Shown: positions 10,463 through 22,105, counted from the first letter of the stretch. The stretch is 64,000 nucleotides of DNA from Ananas comosus (GCF_001540865.1 NC_033625.1:12841948-12905947), one strand, 5' to 3'. Numbers and translations are program-made. Notes: generated by a model not told the origin, from the sequence alone.

Positions 10463-13400
10463 TCAAAAATCATCCGTTGATCGGTGGCATCGGTCTTTCT
10501 TCTTGTGAACTGGACCTTGTCCTTGTGGTAGTACTCTTCCAGACCTTAATTTTATTTGCAGGGTATCTCTTTTATCATTTTTCGAATCAGTACTGACATC
10601 AACTGCCCTACAAATCTCACTCTGAATTTTCTTCGAACTCTTGCCTTCATAAGAGTGAAGCATATCTATTATCGTCCTTGTCTAAGAGCTTATATTTTTC
10701 ACTGCCGTAGCAACACAGTCTAGATTTGACTTTAAAGAATGGACGTCTAGCTGCAGTCTTTTCACATCGTTCCTACTTATAGGATACGAGTTTCCATTCT
10801 TTTTAATTCTTAATTTTGGGGGGAAGATTCGTATGCCAGCCATGCACTGTCACTTTCTTCGTTCACCATTGCTGTTTGTTTACTTTTTCATCTCCGTTTA
10901 TTAACAGACTCTTTAGAGTGATTTTCGGAAATGGTGATCACTCTACAAGACTCCCTGTTGAGAGTTTTCTCTTCAAGCTTTTTTAAACGTTGACAACTTC
11001 TATAAGAGTGGCCATTAGTTCTACAGAAGCTGCAGATGATAGGCTCATTCTCATCATATGGTAGATATGTTCTCAGGGATCTTATGTTCCTTGTAGCTTG
11101 ATTCTTCTTGAAGCCTTTACTGGTTGAGGGTTGCATTTGATTTCTCTTTGCATATTGTTCTATGTTATGCCCCCACTCCTGATGGCTCGGAGAAAATCGA
11201 AGTTGTGCTTCTCTTTGCTCTGTTTTCTGAGTCTTCTTAGTTACAAAAGTGTTCCAAAACTCTGGAGAAAGAGGGTTGTCGAGCCCCATCGTTTCTTGGG
11301 TTCCTGCACTAATTGCATTAGTTTCCTCCACTTGTGGATCTGTCAAGACTGAACGAGATAGGGTGATGGCATCGGTTTTATATTGTTTCTCAACCCAATC
11401 TTTAAACACCCAAAATCCTTCAATAGAGTGATTGACTATTCTATGATAGAGACAATAATTTGAGTCATTGATTTTACCGACATCTTTTGGTCTCTTCGGC
11501 TCTGGTAACTGCAGACCACTTTTGATAGCATCATTGAGTATTTTTTTCACTTTGTCTCTTTTAAAGGAGTAGACTTTACTCTTTCTTTTCCCCATAGTCA
11601 TCTTATAGTTACCACCGCCCAACATTGGCTTAGATGTCGGCCCAACTGAGGTATTAGGCTTCTTCTCTTTTTCTATATTGTTAGCGTAGGCGGTTCTCGA
11701 ATGAGTGGTTTTGGCTTCAGCTTCCTTTTTATCTTCCTTCTGAGATCTAGAAGGGTAAACACTCGTCAAAATTTGTGGATCTGTTTTCTCTAGCTTTGAG
11801 ACATTCAGTATAAGATCCTGAAATGTGGTGCAACTGGTAGTAAAAAGGAACGGGGCCATCCAGTTGTCTATATTCCCCTTGAGCAGCTCTACTGCTTGAG
11901 GTTGCTCTAGGGTTGCTTCACATCGAGTTATGTAGTCTAGTATTGATTCATGTTTCTTTCTTTTAGTAGCTGCCAGATCAGCTATTGAAATTTTATCGCT
12001 AACTGTAGCGAGTTTTGCTCGAAAAACATTCTCCATTTCACTCCAAGTTTTGATTGAGTCATCTTTGAAAGAATAATACCAGTCGAAAGCTATCCCAGTC
12101 AAACTTTGAGGGAATTGGCGCAATAATAACACATTGTTGCCTCCGGTGTTACCACACGTGGCCTTGAAATGTGCCAAATGTTAATCCGGATTGCCCACCC
12201 CATTAAATTGTTTGAATTTAGGAATGATATACCCTATGGGAAAGGGTATATCATCATATTCCACAGGATATGGATGCCCCATTCCTTTCTCTTTGAGTAT
12301 TGACCCTACCATCGACTCTTTTAGTTGAAGGGCAATAAGTTCTGATATTTAATCTCTGGTCATATTATGAGTATCTTTCTAGATGCGAGCTGTTGTAGTC
12401 AACTGATTTGTTTGATTTTCTTCGGTGGATGAGTTCAAGGTTGGCTGTGTAAATTGAACTTCAGGGTTGCGCAATTGCACTCCCATGTGTGTCTGTATGT
12501 TGATGACCATTTCCAAGACCTCGTCTAACTTTCTATTCAGGTTTGATATATCTTTATCATTTTCCTCCAGTTTCTTTTTCATTGAATCGATTAGGAGATC
12601 TTTAGGATCCCGGGAAAGAAAAGCGGGCTCCTTTTCATTCTCCTCCATGTTAAACGGGTCTAGAGGTAAGTCAGTATTAGGGTGCTAAGGTAGGTCAGTG
12701 TTGGGATGTTCTGCTATCTCTTGAGAGGAATCACTTCTTTTTGTTTCAGGGGCCTTCTTCCTTCTACGTAGGAGGGCGGCTTTCATAGCTATCTCCCTCA
12801 GTGTTAGATTATCATCTTCATTATCTCCTTCTGTATGATTGACCACCCTCACTGTGTGAACAGTCAATCTCTTGGAGTTTTTTATTTGTTTCTCCTGATC
12901 ATTGACTGGTTTAACAGTATTCTTTACCCTCCACTGCTTCGTAATTTCTTGTTCACCTGCAATGGTTACTTTTGCCCCCTAATTGTATATGTTTTCACCC
13001 ATACGATGCCTTTTGACCTCTTTCAAGGCCTCGTAAATACGTTGAAATATAGTTGTTTCTTTATGTCTTGGCGACGCCTCACTAGCAGATCGTAGGCGGC
13101 TTGCCTCGTTAACAGGTCGTAAGTGACCCATTTCTGTGTTCGGGCGGAGAACAGCGGTGGGTGAATTCTTTTTGACGAACTTGAGTGGGGCGAACTTGTT
13201 ATGCATGAGACCCGCCGGTTCGACTATAGCCTTGATCAGCGGTGGTGCCTCTGTCCCCTTGTCTTCCCTTGTCTTCTCTTTAAGGAACATCTGGCGTTTC
13301 TCTTAAAAGATCCGGATTTTAGATGAAGTGCCATCTCGGCAACTTCACCTGTAGAGGTCGTCAGTCTATCGAAAACTGATTTTCTTGGAGTCTCCGAATC

Positions 13401-13811
13401 AATGGTTTCAGAATTGATAGGGGCCAATCTTTTAAAGACAGACATCCTTGTAAGCTGGCCATCAGAAAATTTGAGTCGGCCCTCCATCACCATCCTTGTT
13501 GCGGCAGAAGGAACAACCAATCGCTCCTTGGCAGGCCTGCGAGGAGGATTCGGGATGATGACGTTTGGGCGCCTCCTACGTGATGGAAGGTGAGCAATCA
13601 CTCAGTTGTTTGGAGCCAGAATGGCTTTGTCCTTGGAGTCCGTCGAAGTCCTGCCCTCACCAAGTTGAGTGGCTCGCTGGGGCATGACAGTAGTTAGAAT
13701 GTCCTCAGTGATGGTGCCGAACTAGATGGTGACACCGGCAGCCTCTATCTTCATCATGGAAGCGGGAAAGCGAATTTGTGCTGCATTGACCGTGGTGTTG
13801 TTTGACGCCAT
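10463..13811 (-). pseudogene. Ty3/gypsy gag polyprotein, Tat-like, decayed
   Basis: The start ATG is at 13811-13809, with a short distance to the primer-binding site at 13921-13938. The first stretch ends at an in-frame TAG after 26 codons; further pieces follow at 13601-13236, 13290-12979, 12867-12685 and 12648-12379. The longest open piece is 12177-10888 (429 codons), and a TAA at 12183-12181 separates it from the part before. It carries the retrotransposon gag core (motif GIAFDWYYS; later FRAKLATVSDK) and a CCHC zinc knuckle, CSFCRTNGHSYRSC, with C-x2-C-x4-H-x4-C spacing. The piece at 13601-13236 has two 'VF(K/D)RL' repeats typical of Tat-type gag. The last piece (10663-10463) has LRSGRVLP, the gag-protease junction in these elements. 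Protease, reverse transcriptase, RNase H and integrase are not seen, so the copy is non-autonomous as well as broken. Confidence 0.85.
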
Positions 13812-13920
13812 TGCTCTGCATATACAAGACAGCAGATGTCAGTCACACATAGATATAAATATATTTTGGTCTTTTATTAGCATTTATTAATTAGGTCTCA
13901 AAGATGGAGGGTGAAGCCAT

Positions 13921-13938
13921 GTCTCACCGGGCGTGCCA
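13921..13938 (-). promoter_or_regulatory. Primer-binding site of the gag/PMD retroelement
   Basis: On the minus strand this reads TGGCACGCCCGGTGAGAC, three bases after the LTR end (…CGGCAGACA). This is the form seen in many plant Tat-type gypsy elements. The complementary tRNA was not identified. Confidence 0.7.
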
Positions 13939-14359
13939 TTTTGTCTGCCGCGAATGAACCGGCCCCGCCGTAGGTGTTTTTAAGGCGAGTGGTCATTCAT
14001 GGTAGATATTATATTTGTTTTTCTTTTGGAATCAGGATTATAGGTTCATGACTTCCAACAGACTCAAGAGTTTGCTGTTAATTACTCCACACTTTCGGTG
14101 TTAATGAACCATCGATTAAGAAACCAAATATAAATATTGATAATAAAAGAAACAAAACAGACAAATAAAATTTTATTAATATGATTTCCGTGCACATGGC
14201 TTAAGCAAGGGCATTCCCCCACTGTACATAAATTTTATAAAACTAAATACTCAGTTTATAGACTTGATGGTCGATTAGGATCAGATTGCTCAGTTTAATG
14301 ACATGGCGGTCGGTTGAAGTTTTGATGCTTAGTTTAATGACATGACGGTCGGTTTAAGT

Positions 14360-14720
14360 TTGGTTTAACGACTTTGCAGTCGTTTGGATTGGGTTTAGTT
14401 TAACGACTTTTCGGTCGTTTGAATTTGGGTTTAGTTTAGCGACTTTTCGGTCGTTTGAATTTGGGTTTAGTTTAGCGACTTTTCGGTCGTTTGAATTTGG
14501 GTTTAGCTTAGCGACTTTTCGGTCATTTGGATTTGGGTTTAGCTTAGCGACTTTTCGGTTGTTTGGATTTGGGTTTAGCTTAGCGACTTTTTGGTTGTTT
14601 GGATTTGGGTTTAGTTTAGCGACTTTACGGTCGTTTGAATTTGGGTTTAGTTTAACGACTTTTTAGTCGTTTGAATTTGGGTTTAGTTTAACGACTTTTC
14701 GGTCGTTTGAATTTGGGTTT
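14360..14720. repeat. 36-bp tandem repeat array inside the LTR
   Basis: About ten units carry 'gacttttcggtcgtttg' followed by 'aatttgggtttagttta'. Units differ by a few bases. The inverted LTR copy (1470-1760) holds fewer and more degenerate units, so the array has expanded or contracted since the copies diverged. Confidence 0.85.
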
Positions 14721-16045
14721 TGGGTTTTATTTGTAGACTTCGGATTTTTCTTTTTATTTGTGGACTTTGGATTTTTTGGATTTTGTTTGTGGATTTTGGG
14801 TTTTGGATCTTTATTCATGGACTTTGGGTTTTGGATCTTTATTTGTGGACTTTGGATTTTTGGGATTTTGTTTGTGGATTTTGGGTTTTTAGGATTTTGT
14901 TTGTGGATTTTGGGTTCTGGGTTGAGAAGTTTATTTGTATGAATTTTTATTGGTTTTGGATCCAAATCTACATGTGGCTTGAGATGGGTTTCGGGCTTTA
15001 TATGTTTTAGGCCTTGGATTCGAATCTGCATGTGAACTTGGATTGGTTTTGGACTTTACATGTTCTGAGCCTTGGACCCGAATCTGCATGTGGATTGCAA
15101 TTAGTCTTGAACTTTACGTGCTCTGGGCCTTGAACCCGAATCTGCATGTGGGCTGGAATTGATTTTGGACTTTACATGTTCTGGGCCTTGGACCCGAATC
15201 TGCATATGGGCTTGGTGCTTTATTTTTTTTTACTGCTTATGGAATTTGTTTGTTGGGCCCATGTTAGATTGAACCATTTTCAAAATAACTCAAATCTAAT
15301 TTCTCAAATTTTGTTCCTTGTTCTTTTTTTCCTTTTTTTTTTTGATTGACCAGGAGAGATGGAACAATTTTTTTCTTTTTTTTTCTTTTCATTTCTTTTT
15401 TTTTCTTTTTTTTTTGTTCTTCTTTTTTTTTTCTTTTTTTTTTCTTCATTTCTTTTGTTGATTGCCAGAGAGAGGTAAGGAACAACTCTTTTTCTTTTCT
15501 TTCTTTTTTTCTATTTGTTGTATTTTTTTTTCTTTTCTCTCTTTTTTTTGTTGGTTCTCACTGCCAGAGAGAGAGAGAGAGAGTTGGAAACCCAACTTCC
15601 CCCTTTTTTTTTTTTCGTATTTGTTGTAATTTTTTCTTTCTTTGCGTTCTTTTTTTTGTTGTTCTGAACTGCCAAGATTCCAACTCCCCTCTCTCTGGAG
15701 AGAGATTCCAACTCTCTCTGTGAAGAGAAGAGAGAGAGAGAGAGAGAGAGAGGGGGAGGGTTTAATCACTCGCGTTTTCCGCCTTTTTCTTTTTTTTTTT
15801 TGTTTTCTTTTGCGTTTGTTTTTTTTTTTTTTTTATTCATCATTTTTTTATGTCAATATATCAAAATTTTTTTATTATTTTTTTTTAAAAAAATATCGAA
15901 TTGATCACGTCGAGCATGTACGATTCGAATCGAACTAAGAGACGAATCAAGACGTCACTGCGTCCCATTTTTTTTTATTCATTTTTATTATTGTTATATT
16001 ATATTATTTATTTATATATATATATATATTTATATTAATATATAA

Positions 16046-16074
<29 letters not shown>

Positions 16075-16076
<2 letters not shown>

Positions 16077-16560
16077 TAAGGCTACTATGCTATTGAACAG
16101 CACGGAGCCTCGTTCTTCCAGCTCCGTTTTCGATTTGCGACTTTCGAATCGTCGATAGCCTCATCTTTTTATGATTTTCGAATTCATTTTGCCTAGTGAT
16201 CGAAAGGGTCTCAAATTCAATAATTTAATGACTCAGAAGTGAGCCGATTTGCTAAGTTCTATATACGCTGTACGAAATATCAATCGCCCTAGAAATTGTG
16301 ATGAAATTCTTTTCATACTAATATTAAACAAGATCATATCTTGATCTAAAATTTCTAATATCATATTTATCACGTTTTGTAAGATTTTTATTTCAGCCCC
16401 GTTGATCTTGAAGCCTCTTGGACTTCACTAGCTAAACTAATATCCGAAAAATTCGCATAATTTAACGGAGCCACATCGACGATTCGAAAGTCGGTCAACA
16501 TTCGAAAACGAGCTGCAGGCAACGGAAGGCCTCGGGCTTCCGATAAGCTAAGTATTCCTA
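16075..16560 (+). mobile_element. MITE in a (TA)n/(GA)n microsatellite, family A
   Basis: The ends are inverted: 'ctccgttttcgatttgcgac' with 'cgaatcgtcgatag' at the left, and 'catcgacgattcg' with 'cattcgaaaacgagct' at the right. The terminus has a short hairpin-like 'tgctattgaacagca'. (TA)n lies on both sides. The related LTR copy at 1-2137 has only 'gatatatcttaatatatata' at this point (about 110-130), an empty site that defines the insertion. Confidence 0.8.
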
Positions 16561-17417
16561 TCCATATAATATTATATATTATAATATATAAATATATATA
16601 TTATATATATATATATATATATATCACGTTTTGTTCAAGTACGCGGGGTTTAATCGTGTCAAGCTTATCATGAAGATGGCCGCTCGATTAACCTTTTCAA
16701 CCAAGTCGAGCCTATCGCGAAAATAGCCGCACGGTTTACGCAGTAAAATGAACGGTGCTCGATAACCCATTAGCGATGCATACGCCCGATGAAAGTGACG
16801 ATTTGATGTCAAATTTGATCGATTCGAAACTTATCACGAAGATAGTCGGGTTGATCAAATTGACAAAAAAACGCACTTATGCTATGCATATGCATACATA
16901 TCTCCTATTGTTGTAGAAGTCGTCGTGATTCTTGTTGTCGAACTCGTAGTCGAATGAGAGAGTCAAAGTCCTTTTTTTTTTTTTTTTTTTTTGTTGCTGT
17001 GGTACGGACAAAGGAGGTGGGGTGCACATGGCACCCTCCTCTGCCAGCATGGCCAAAAGGCCTCTTCCTTTGTGCATGTACCCGAGGGAGAGAGAAAGAG
17101 GGAGAGAGAAAAAAGTAAAAAAAAATAAATAAATAAACATTCCTTCTCACCTTTTGTTTTCTCTCCGGTTCTCCTTTTTTTTTCTTTTTTTTTTCTTCTG
17201 CTAAAAAAATTCTCTAGCCCTTTTTCAAAGTTTTGATCTTATTTTTATATAGGATTCAAAAATGATTCCCATTTGGGAATAGTTTGAAAATCAACTAATT
17301 GAGAAATCAAACCTCAATGAACTAATTTATACTCGTTTTGTTTTATTTTGAATACTTTCCTTCTTCTTTTTTTTTATTTCCTTTTCTCTTTCTCCTTATA
17401 TATATATATATATATAT

Positions 17418-18077
17418 ATTGAAACTAGACTACTATATAAGGCAAAATCCATTTGCTACCCAGTTTTATTAAACCTTTGGATTAACTCTTTTCATTATCT
17501 TCTATCCATTGGATAAATACTATAACCCAGTAGTGACCATCAACCTATGGGTACCTACTCACTCTAGCACCGCCTAATGACATCCTGACCCTATCAAATT
17601 TTTCATCCAAGGGCATATAAAACTGATAGCAAAAAAAGCGTTTTAACTATAATATAATTCCAAGCCTAATATATATATTAAATATAATAATATTCTGGAA
17701 TCAATATTAATTAAAATACGCTTTTTGACTATCCAAGTTTTAGCTCCTTTGATTTAACAAATTGTAGGTCGCGAATATATTAGTCGTTAGTAGTGAGTGG
17801 TCCCCTAGGTTACGTTGTCCTCAGTATATTATAATTAGGCTGGAATATTATTAATAGTAAAACGCTTTTTTTGCTATCAAGTTTTTAGCCCTTGGATGAA
17901 AAATTGTAGGGTCAGGATGATATTAGTCGGTTAGAGTTGAGTGGTCCCCCTAGGGTTGAGTGGTCCCTACTGGGTTATAGTATTTAATCCAATGGCTAGA
18001 AATAATGAAAAGAGTTGATCCAAAGGCTAAAAAACTGATAGCAACAATGGGATTTTGCTACTAATAGTAGCCCAGTC

Positions 18078-18080
<3 letters not shown>
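17418..18080. mobile_element. MITE with long inverted arms in (TA)n
   Basis: The left arm (about 17425-17640) and right arm (about 17865-18080) are reverse complements: 'ggcaaaatccatttgctacc' against 'gggattttgctactaatagt', and 'cctttggattaactcttttc' against 'gaaaagagttgatccaaagg'. An inner inverted pair, 'aaaaaaagcgttttaacta' and 'agtaaaacgctttttttgct', suggests a second nested element. (TA)n flanks both ends. No coding capacity. Confidence 0.8.
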
Positions 18081-18125
<45 letters not shown>

Positions 18126-18219
18126 TTTGAATTTAAGTAGAATATGACACCTACTCTAATTAGGATATATACTTTTTTTTTATATATATGTACCTTCTCC
18201 TTTTTTTTTTAACTCGAAC

Positions 18220-18935
18220 AGGATCTCGAGGAAGGAGAGGTGCACACAGTGCAGGAGGAGTGGGTGATGTGGGTAGATTGTCACAATAGCGAACAGCTCG
18301 TCTAGTTGTGACTACCCATTCAGCCCAAGCTACAAATCAGCTCCAGAGTTCAACCTAAATGGCCCCAAGCTTCACAAATAAACAATATCAACAGCTTTTA
18401 GCACTTGATCAATTAAATAAATATCAAGTAAGAATTTCACTCACAATGATATTATGGATTGAATACTGGACACAGGAGTCTCAATGCATATCACCGAATG
18501 ATAGAATATTTTGACGAACCCGAAAGAGTAGAAGCATCGTACCCTATATAACTCCCAAATGGGAGGACAGTTCGGGTTAAGATAACGAGACAAATGAAAT
18601 TAGGCCCGAATTTAATTTTAAGAAATGTTCCTTACGTTCCTGGTTTTATGTGCAATTTAATTTTGCTTCAAAAATTGACCGCGGATCTAAACTATTTGGT
18701 GACAATTTTTCCTGATTTTTGTCTTGTATAGGACCTCACCTTGAAGAAGCCAATTGGAGTAGGTGAATTGAGGGGAGGGGTCTATAATCTCAAGTGCGTG
18801 ACACTATTGTCAGCATGTGCGGTAACCACGGCGGAGAGCTATAATTTATGGCATCGACGACTAGGACATCCCTCGCGCTATGTTTTGAATTTAATTCCAA
18901 AAATTTCAATTAACAAGTATTTTAGTGATTAGCAT
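18220..18935 (+). pseudogene. Ty1/copia polyprotein fragment (protease and pre-integrase)
   Basis: A retroviral-type aspartic protease motif, ILDTGVSMHIT, is encoded at 18463-18495 and is followed at once by a stop. Downstream, in another frame (18741-18932), is a GAG-pre-integrase motif, LWHRRLGHPS. There are frameshifts and no LTRs near. MITE sequence interrupts it at about 18938. A dead fragment. Confidence 0.8.
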
Positions 18936-18937
18936 AT

Positions 18938-19885
18938 TTGAAGTATCTAGAAAATAAAATTTATAATTTTTCAATATCATTCACCTAGAGATCGAAAGGA
19001 TTCAAAATCAACAAATTTTAATGATTGATATAAATCATTTGCAAGTTTAACGGTGTAAAAATATTCAAATCAGATAAATTTTGATAGAAAATTTTTTATA
19101 CTATTTACTGTAAGATCAATTTCTATAATTGAAAATTTTAGTGCTAGATCAATTCTAACGGAGCCGATCGTCGATTCGGAAGCTTGTGCTATTAGGAGTA
19201 AGGAGGCCTTCGTACTCCTAAGCCGTTTTCGACGATGGAACTTCTGAATCGACGATCAACTATGTTGGACTTGATTTACCATATTTGAAGTATCTAGAAA
19301 ATAAATTTTGTGATTTTTCGATATTATTTACATAGCGATCGAAAGGATCAAAATTAATGATTGAAAATAAAAATCTCACAAAAAAGTGGTGATATAACAC
19401 TAAAATTTTCGATCAGATATATTGATCTTGCAGTAAATAGTATTAAAAAATTTTCTATCAAAATTTCATTTGATTTAAATACTTCTACACTTTTTTTTTT
19501 TTTTGAGAGAGAGATAGGTAGCACGCTACCCGTTTCGTTTATTTCATTTAGAAATAAACTTAGCTAGAAATGTGAATCGACTAGGATTCGAACTTGGGTC
19601 TCGGGTACCAACCACCAAGCCCTTTGTCACTTGCTCTAGGGACGGTTGGTACTGTTAAACTTCCAAACAATATACATTAATTATTAAAAATTGTTGATTT
19701 TGATCCCTTTCAATCGCTAGGTAAATGATATCGAAAAATCGCAAAATTTATTTTCTAGATACTTCAAATACGTTAGATCAAGTCTAATAGAGCCGATCAT
19801 CAATTCGGATGCTCCATCATCAAAAACGGCTTAAGAGCACAGAGACCTCTATGCTCCTAATAGCACACAAGACCTACTCTATATA
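18938..19885. mobile_element. Two joined copies of MITE family A, the second carrying a SINE
   Basis: The first copy, truncated at the left, ends near 19195. The second runs from about 19195 to 19875, with termini 'ctcctaagccgttttcgacg' and 'tgctcctaatagcac', followed by a short (TA)n. Shared internal blocks are 'tagaaaataaattttgtgat' and 'gatcgaaaggat'. A SINE interrupts the second copy at 19491-19650. Confidence 0.75.
19491..19650 (-). mobile_element. tRNA-derived SINE, full or nearly full length
   Basis: On the minus strand it has a tRNA-like head with an A-box-like 'tagagcaagtgac', a perfect B-box core GTTCGAATCC (19593-19584), a body with 'aagtttatttctaaatgaaa', a 3' hairpin GGTAGCGTGCTACC and an A14 tail (T14 at 19491-19504). 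It interrupts a MITE. No clean target duplication was found. Confidence 0.85.
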
Positions 19886-20160
19886 TATAGACACACACAC
19901 TAACCAATGGCCCTGTGACATCTCAATAGTCACACATTAGTTGGGAATGAGATTGTGATTGAAAATATAAAAGATCATTGATCTTAATAATAATAACTGG
20001 GCTGAAATATTTTGGGCTGATAGTTTAATGCCAATGACTTATTATTATTAGTGTGCTGGATCCTTACTTTCACTTAGGATGAAGTAAAAGTCCAATGGGC
20101 AAACAAAGCCCATATGTCTTTAACAGTTTACTAAAGAATAAATAGTTTTGTTTTTTCCGT
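19886..20160. other. No gene or element recognised
   Basis: AT-rich sequence with a short (AC)n at 19889-19900. No reading frame or inverted repeat that I can support. Confidence 0.6.
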
Positions 20161-20161
20161 T

Positions 20162-20620
20162 TTTGGGGGGAAACTATAATTTGTCTCTGTATGGTTTAGA
20201 GCATTTTGAGTTTAGTACCATGTGATTTGAAGTGTTTCACCTTGCCGTGATTACCCTGTGATTTGAAACGTTGCACTTTGCTGTTAAGTAAATTAATATT
20301 TACTTTGAAGTGTTTTATTTTTATTTTGCTGTTAAGAAGGATACTAAAGTGATAACATTTATAAACCAGGGGATAGTAAATTAACATATTTTACAAGCCA
20401 CATGGTGACAAATTATAGTATTTTACTAAACTATATTTTTATATAGTCATTCTGTGATTTGTAAAATATATTAGTTTAATTAGTATCCTACTTAACAGCA
20501 CATCTTAATGATAAGATAAAAATAAAACCACAGCGTAGCAAAATGAATCGCTTCAAACCACAAGGTGTCAAATTGAAAAATACGCTAAATCATAGAGGAA
20601 GGCAAATTAAAGCTTTTTCC
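20162..20620. mobile_element. MITE with long terminal inverted repeats, Mutator-like or unclassified
   Basis: The left end 'ggggggaaactataatttg' with 'tgtggttt'-like sequence pairs with the right end, whose complement is 'ggaaaaagctttaatttgcc'. Inner inverted blocks include 'gtgatttgaagtg' against 'cgcttcaaaccac', and 'gttaagaaggatactaa' against 'agtatcctacttaac'. No coding capacity. The target duplication is not clear. Confidence 0.7.
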
Positions 20621-21440
20621 TTCTTTTTTTCTGAGAGAAAAATTCTTTAAAAACATATTAGTACATGAAGAAACTATAGCAATATTCAGAAAGAGGAATT
20701 ATAATCTCTACAATCCCATATTCAAGAGTGCTTATAATTTACTAATCTCCTTTTAGTTTTAAGTATTAAAAAGGAAAATGATAAGACTAGATTTCCGATT
20801 TAAAATTTAAAATCTACGACAACCAAATATATAATGGATCGGGTGCGGACCGAGATTTGCAGAATTTCTAAAGAACCGGCCCGATCCGCGGTCCTCCTTG
20901 TGAGAAATTTGGCCCATGTAAATGAACTCTACAGTAAATCCAAAACTAGGCCCAAAAATAAGTAGATTTATTGATACTAAAAGTGACTATTAGGATCATG
21001 CCAAATTAAGATAATAGAATTTAGGGCCTTTATGCTCTCTTGCATACTTTTATTTGTATGAGCAATGCCTGCTTGTACACCTGTTGGGTCGGATCATACT
21101 ATACCCAAGTCCAGACCAAAAAAAATATATCGGGATTAGGGTTGGGCTTTTATCCAATTTTTAAAAAAATTAAGGCCCCGCCGAGGTCTAATCCCAATGC
21201 CCAATATCCATCGGGCTTTGTGGAGGCCCACTTTACGTATTTGTCACATAGTTCAAATATATTTTTATTGTATAAAATTAAGATAAAATAAAATATTCTC
21301 ATGTTAATAAATAATATATATTACATATAATGTTAAGTTGTATGTATATAACTATGTAAAATAATGTGGACTATATATTTTTCCTTATAGATGCATAATT
21401 GTATATAATAATATTATATAATATATTCTCATGTAGAAAC
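20621..21440. other. AT-rich intergenic sequence with a possible hAT-like remnant
   Basis: Around 21100-21235 the sequence has 'gggttgggctttt' and 'ggaggcccact', resembling parts of the hAT-like elements seen at 21925-22105 and 53955-54485. Boundaries are not visible. The rest is unrecognised. Confidence 0.4.
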
Positions 21441-21816
21441 TAAATATTTAGTTTTACTTATAACATCGTCATATAATCGCCCTCGATTCGGAAGCTCCAT
21501 CATTGAAAACAACTTATGAGTACGAGGGCTCTAATATTCATAATAGTATAGTAGCCATGGCCTATATATNNNNNNNNNNNNNNNNNNNNNNNNNTAGATA
21601 GTATAAAGAATTTTGTATTAAAATTTTATCTGATTTAAATACTTCTACACCGTTAAACTTGAAAACGGCAGATATCAACTATTAAAAATTATTGATTTTG
21701 AATCCTTTCGATCACTAGGTAAATGATATAAAAAAATTGCAAAAATTATTTTCTAGAAACTTCAAATACAGCTCAGGAGCACGGAAGCCTCCGTGCTCCT
21801 GAGAGCACAGCAACCC

Positions 21817-21825
<9 letters not shown>
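21440..21825. mobile_element. MITE family A fragments on both sides of a 25-N gap
   Basis: The left piece ends 'agtatagtagccatgg' and runs into (TA)n and the gap (21570-21594). The right piece (21595-21825) has the family body 'atttaaatacttctacaccg' and ends in a near-perfect hairpin, 'aggagcacggaagcctccgt' and onward to 'gctcct'. (TA)n follows. The microsatellite probably caused the gap. Confidence 0.7.
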
Positions 21826-21854
<29 letters not shown>

Positions 21855-21924
21855 TTAATAATACTATATTCTATATACAAATATATTATATATATAAAAC
21901 TAAATATCTTATTTTGATAATTAA

Positions 21925-22105
21925 TGTATTGGGCTTTCAAGTCAGGCTTGGACCAGGCTTGAACATGTCCAGATAGGCCCAAATTTTTTTTTAGGCTTAA
22001 ATTTTTAAGCCCACCCTAGACCGAAAGTAATAATTTACTCAAAGCCTGGCCCATAGATGGCCCATCAGGCCGGCCCTTGTTTAGGCCCAGGCCGAATTCC
22101 ACCCC
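21925..22105. mobile_element. hAT-like MITE right end
   Basis: GGCC-rich sequence ('ggcccatcaggccggccctt') ends in 'gaattccacccctagg'. That is the complement of the 'taggggtg' terminus seen with a verified 8-bp duplication at 55159. The left end was not found. Confidence 0.5.

Larger units (their letters stand above)
13942..17150 (-). mobile_element. 5' LTR of the gag/PMD retroelement (outer boundary uncertain)
   Basis: The inner edge is set by the primer-binding site: the LTR begins at 13942 (minus-strand end CA). Homology with the inverted copy at 1-2137 runs to about 16705. The outer edge is not fixed and may lie near 17150, past a block of 'ggaggtggggtgcacatgg' type and (GA)n. The LTR is built mainly of repeats: about ten 36-bp units with 'gacttttcggtcgtttg' (14360-14720), 'ggattttgtttgtggatttt' units (14740-14930), four units of about 58 bp with 'cccgaatctgcatgtgg' (15000-15215), and T-rich/(GA)n blocks (15230-15870). 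A MITE is inserted at about 16075-16560. Confidence 0.75.

Noticed and set aside
14360..14720. Regular repeat array considered as CRISPR
   Set aside because: The units are contiguous 36-bp tandem repeats without spacers, inside a plant LTR, with no cas genes.
15264..15938. Reading frames rich in Phe/Ser or Lys/Glu
   Set aside because: Homopolymer and (GA)n artefacts in the same LTR family as 249-914.
19561..19650. Possible tRNA gene
   Set aside because: The B box is good, but there is no cloverleaf, and the unit continues into a SINE body with a poly-A tail and has diverged relatives.
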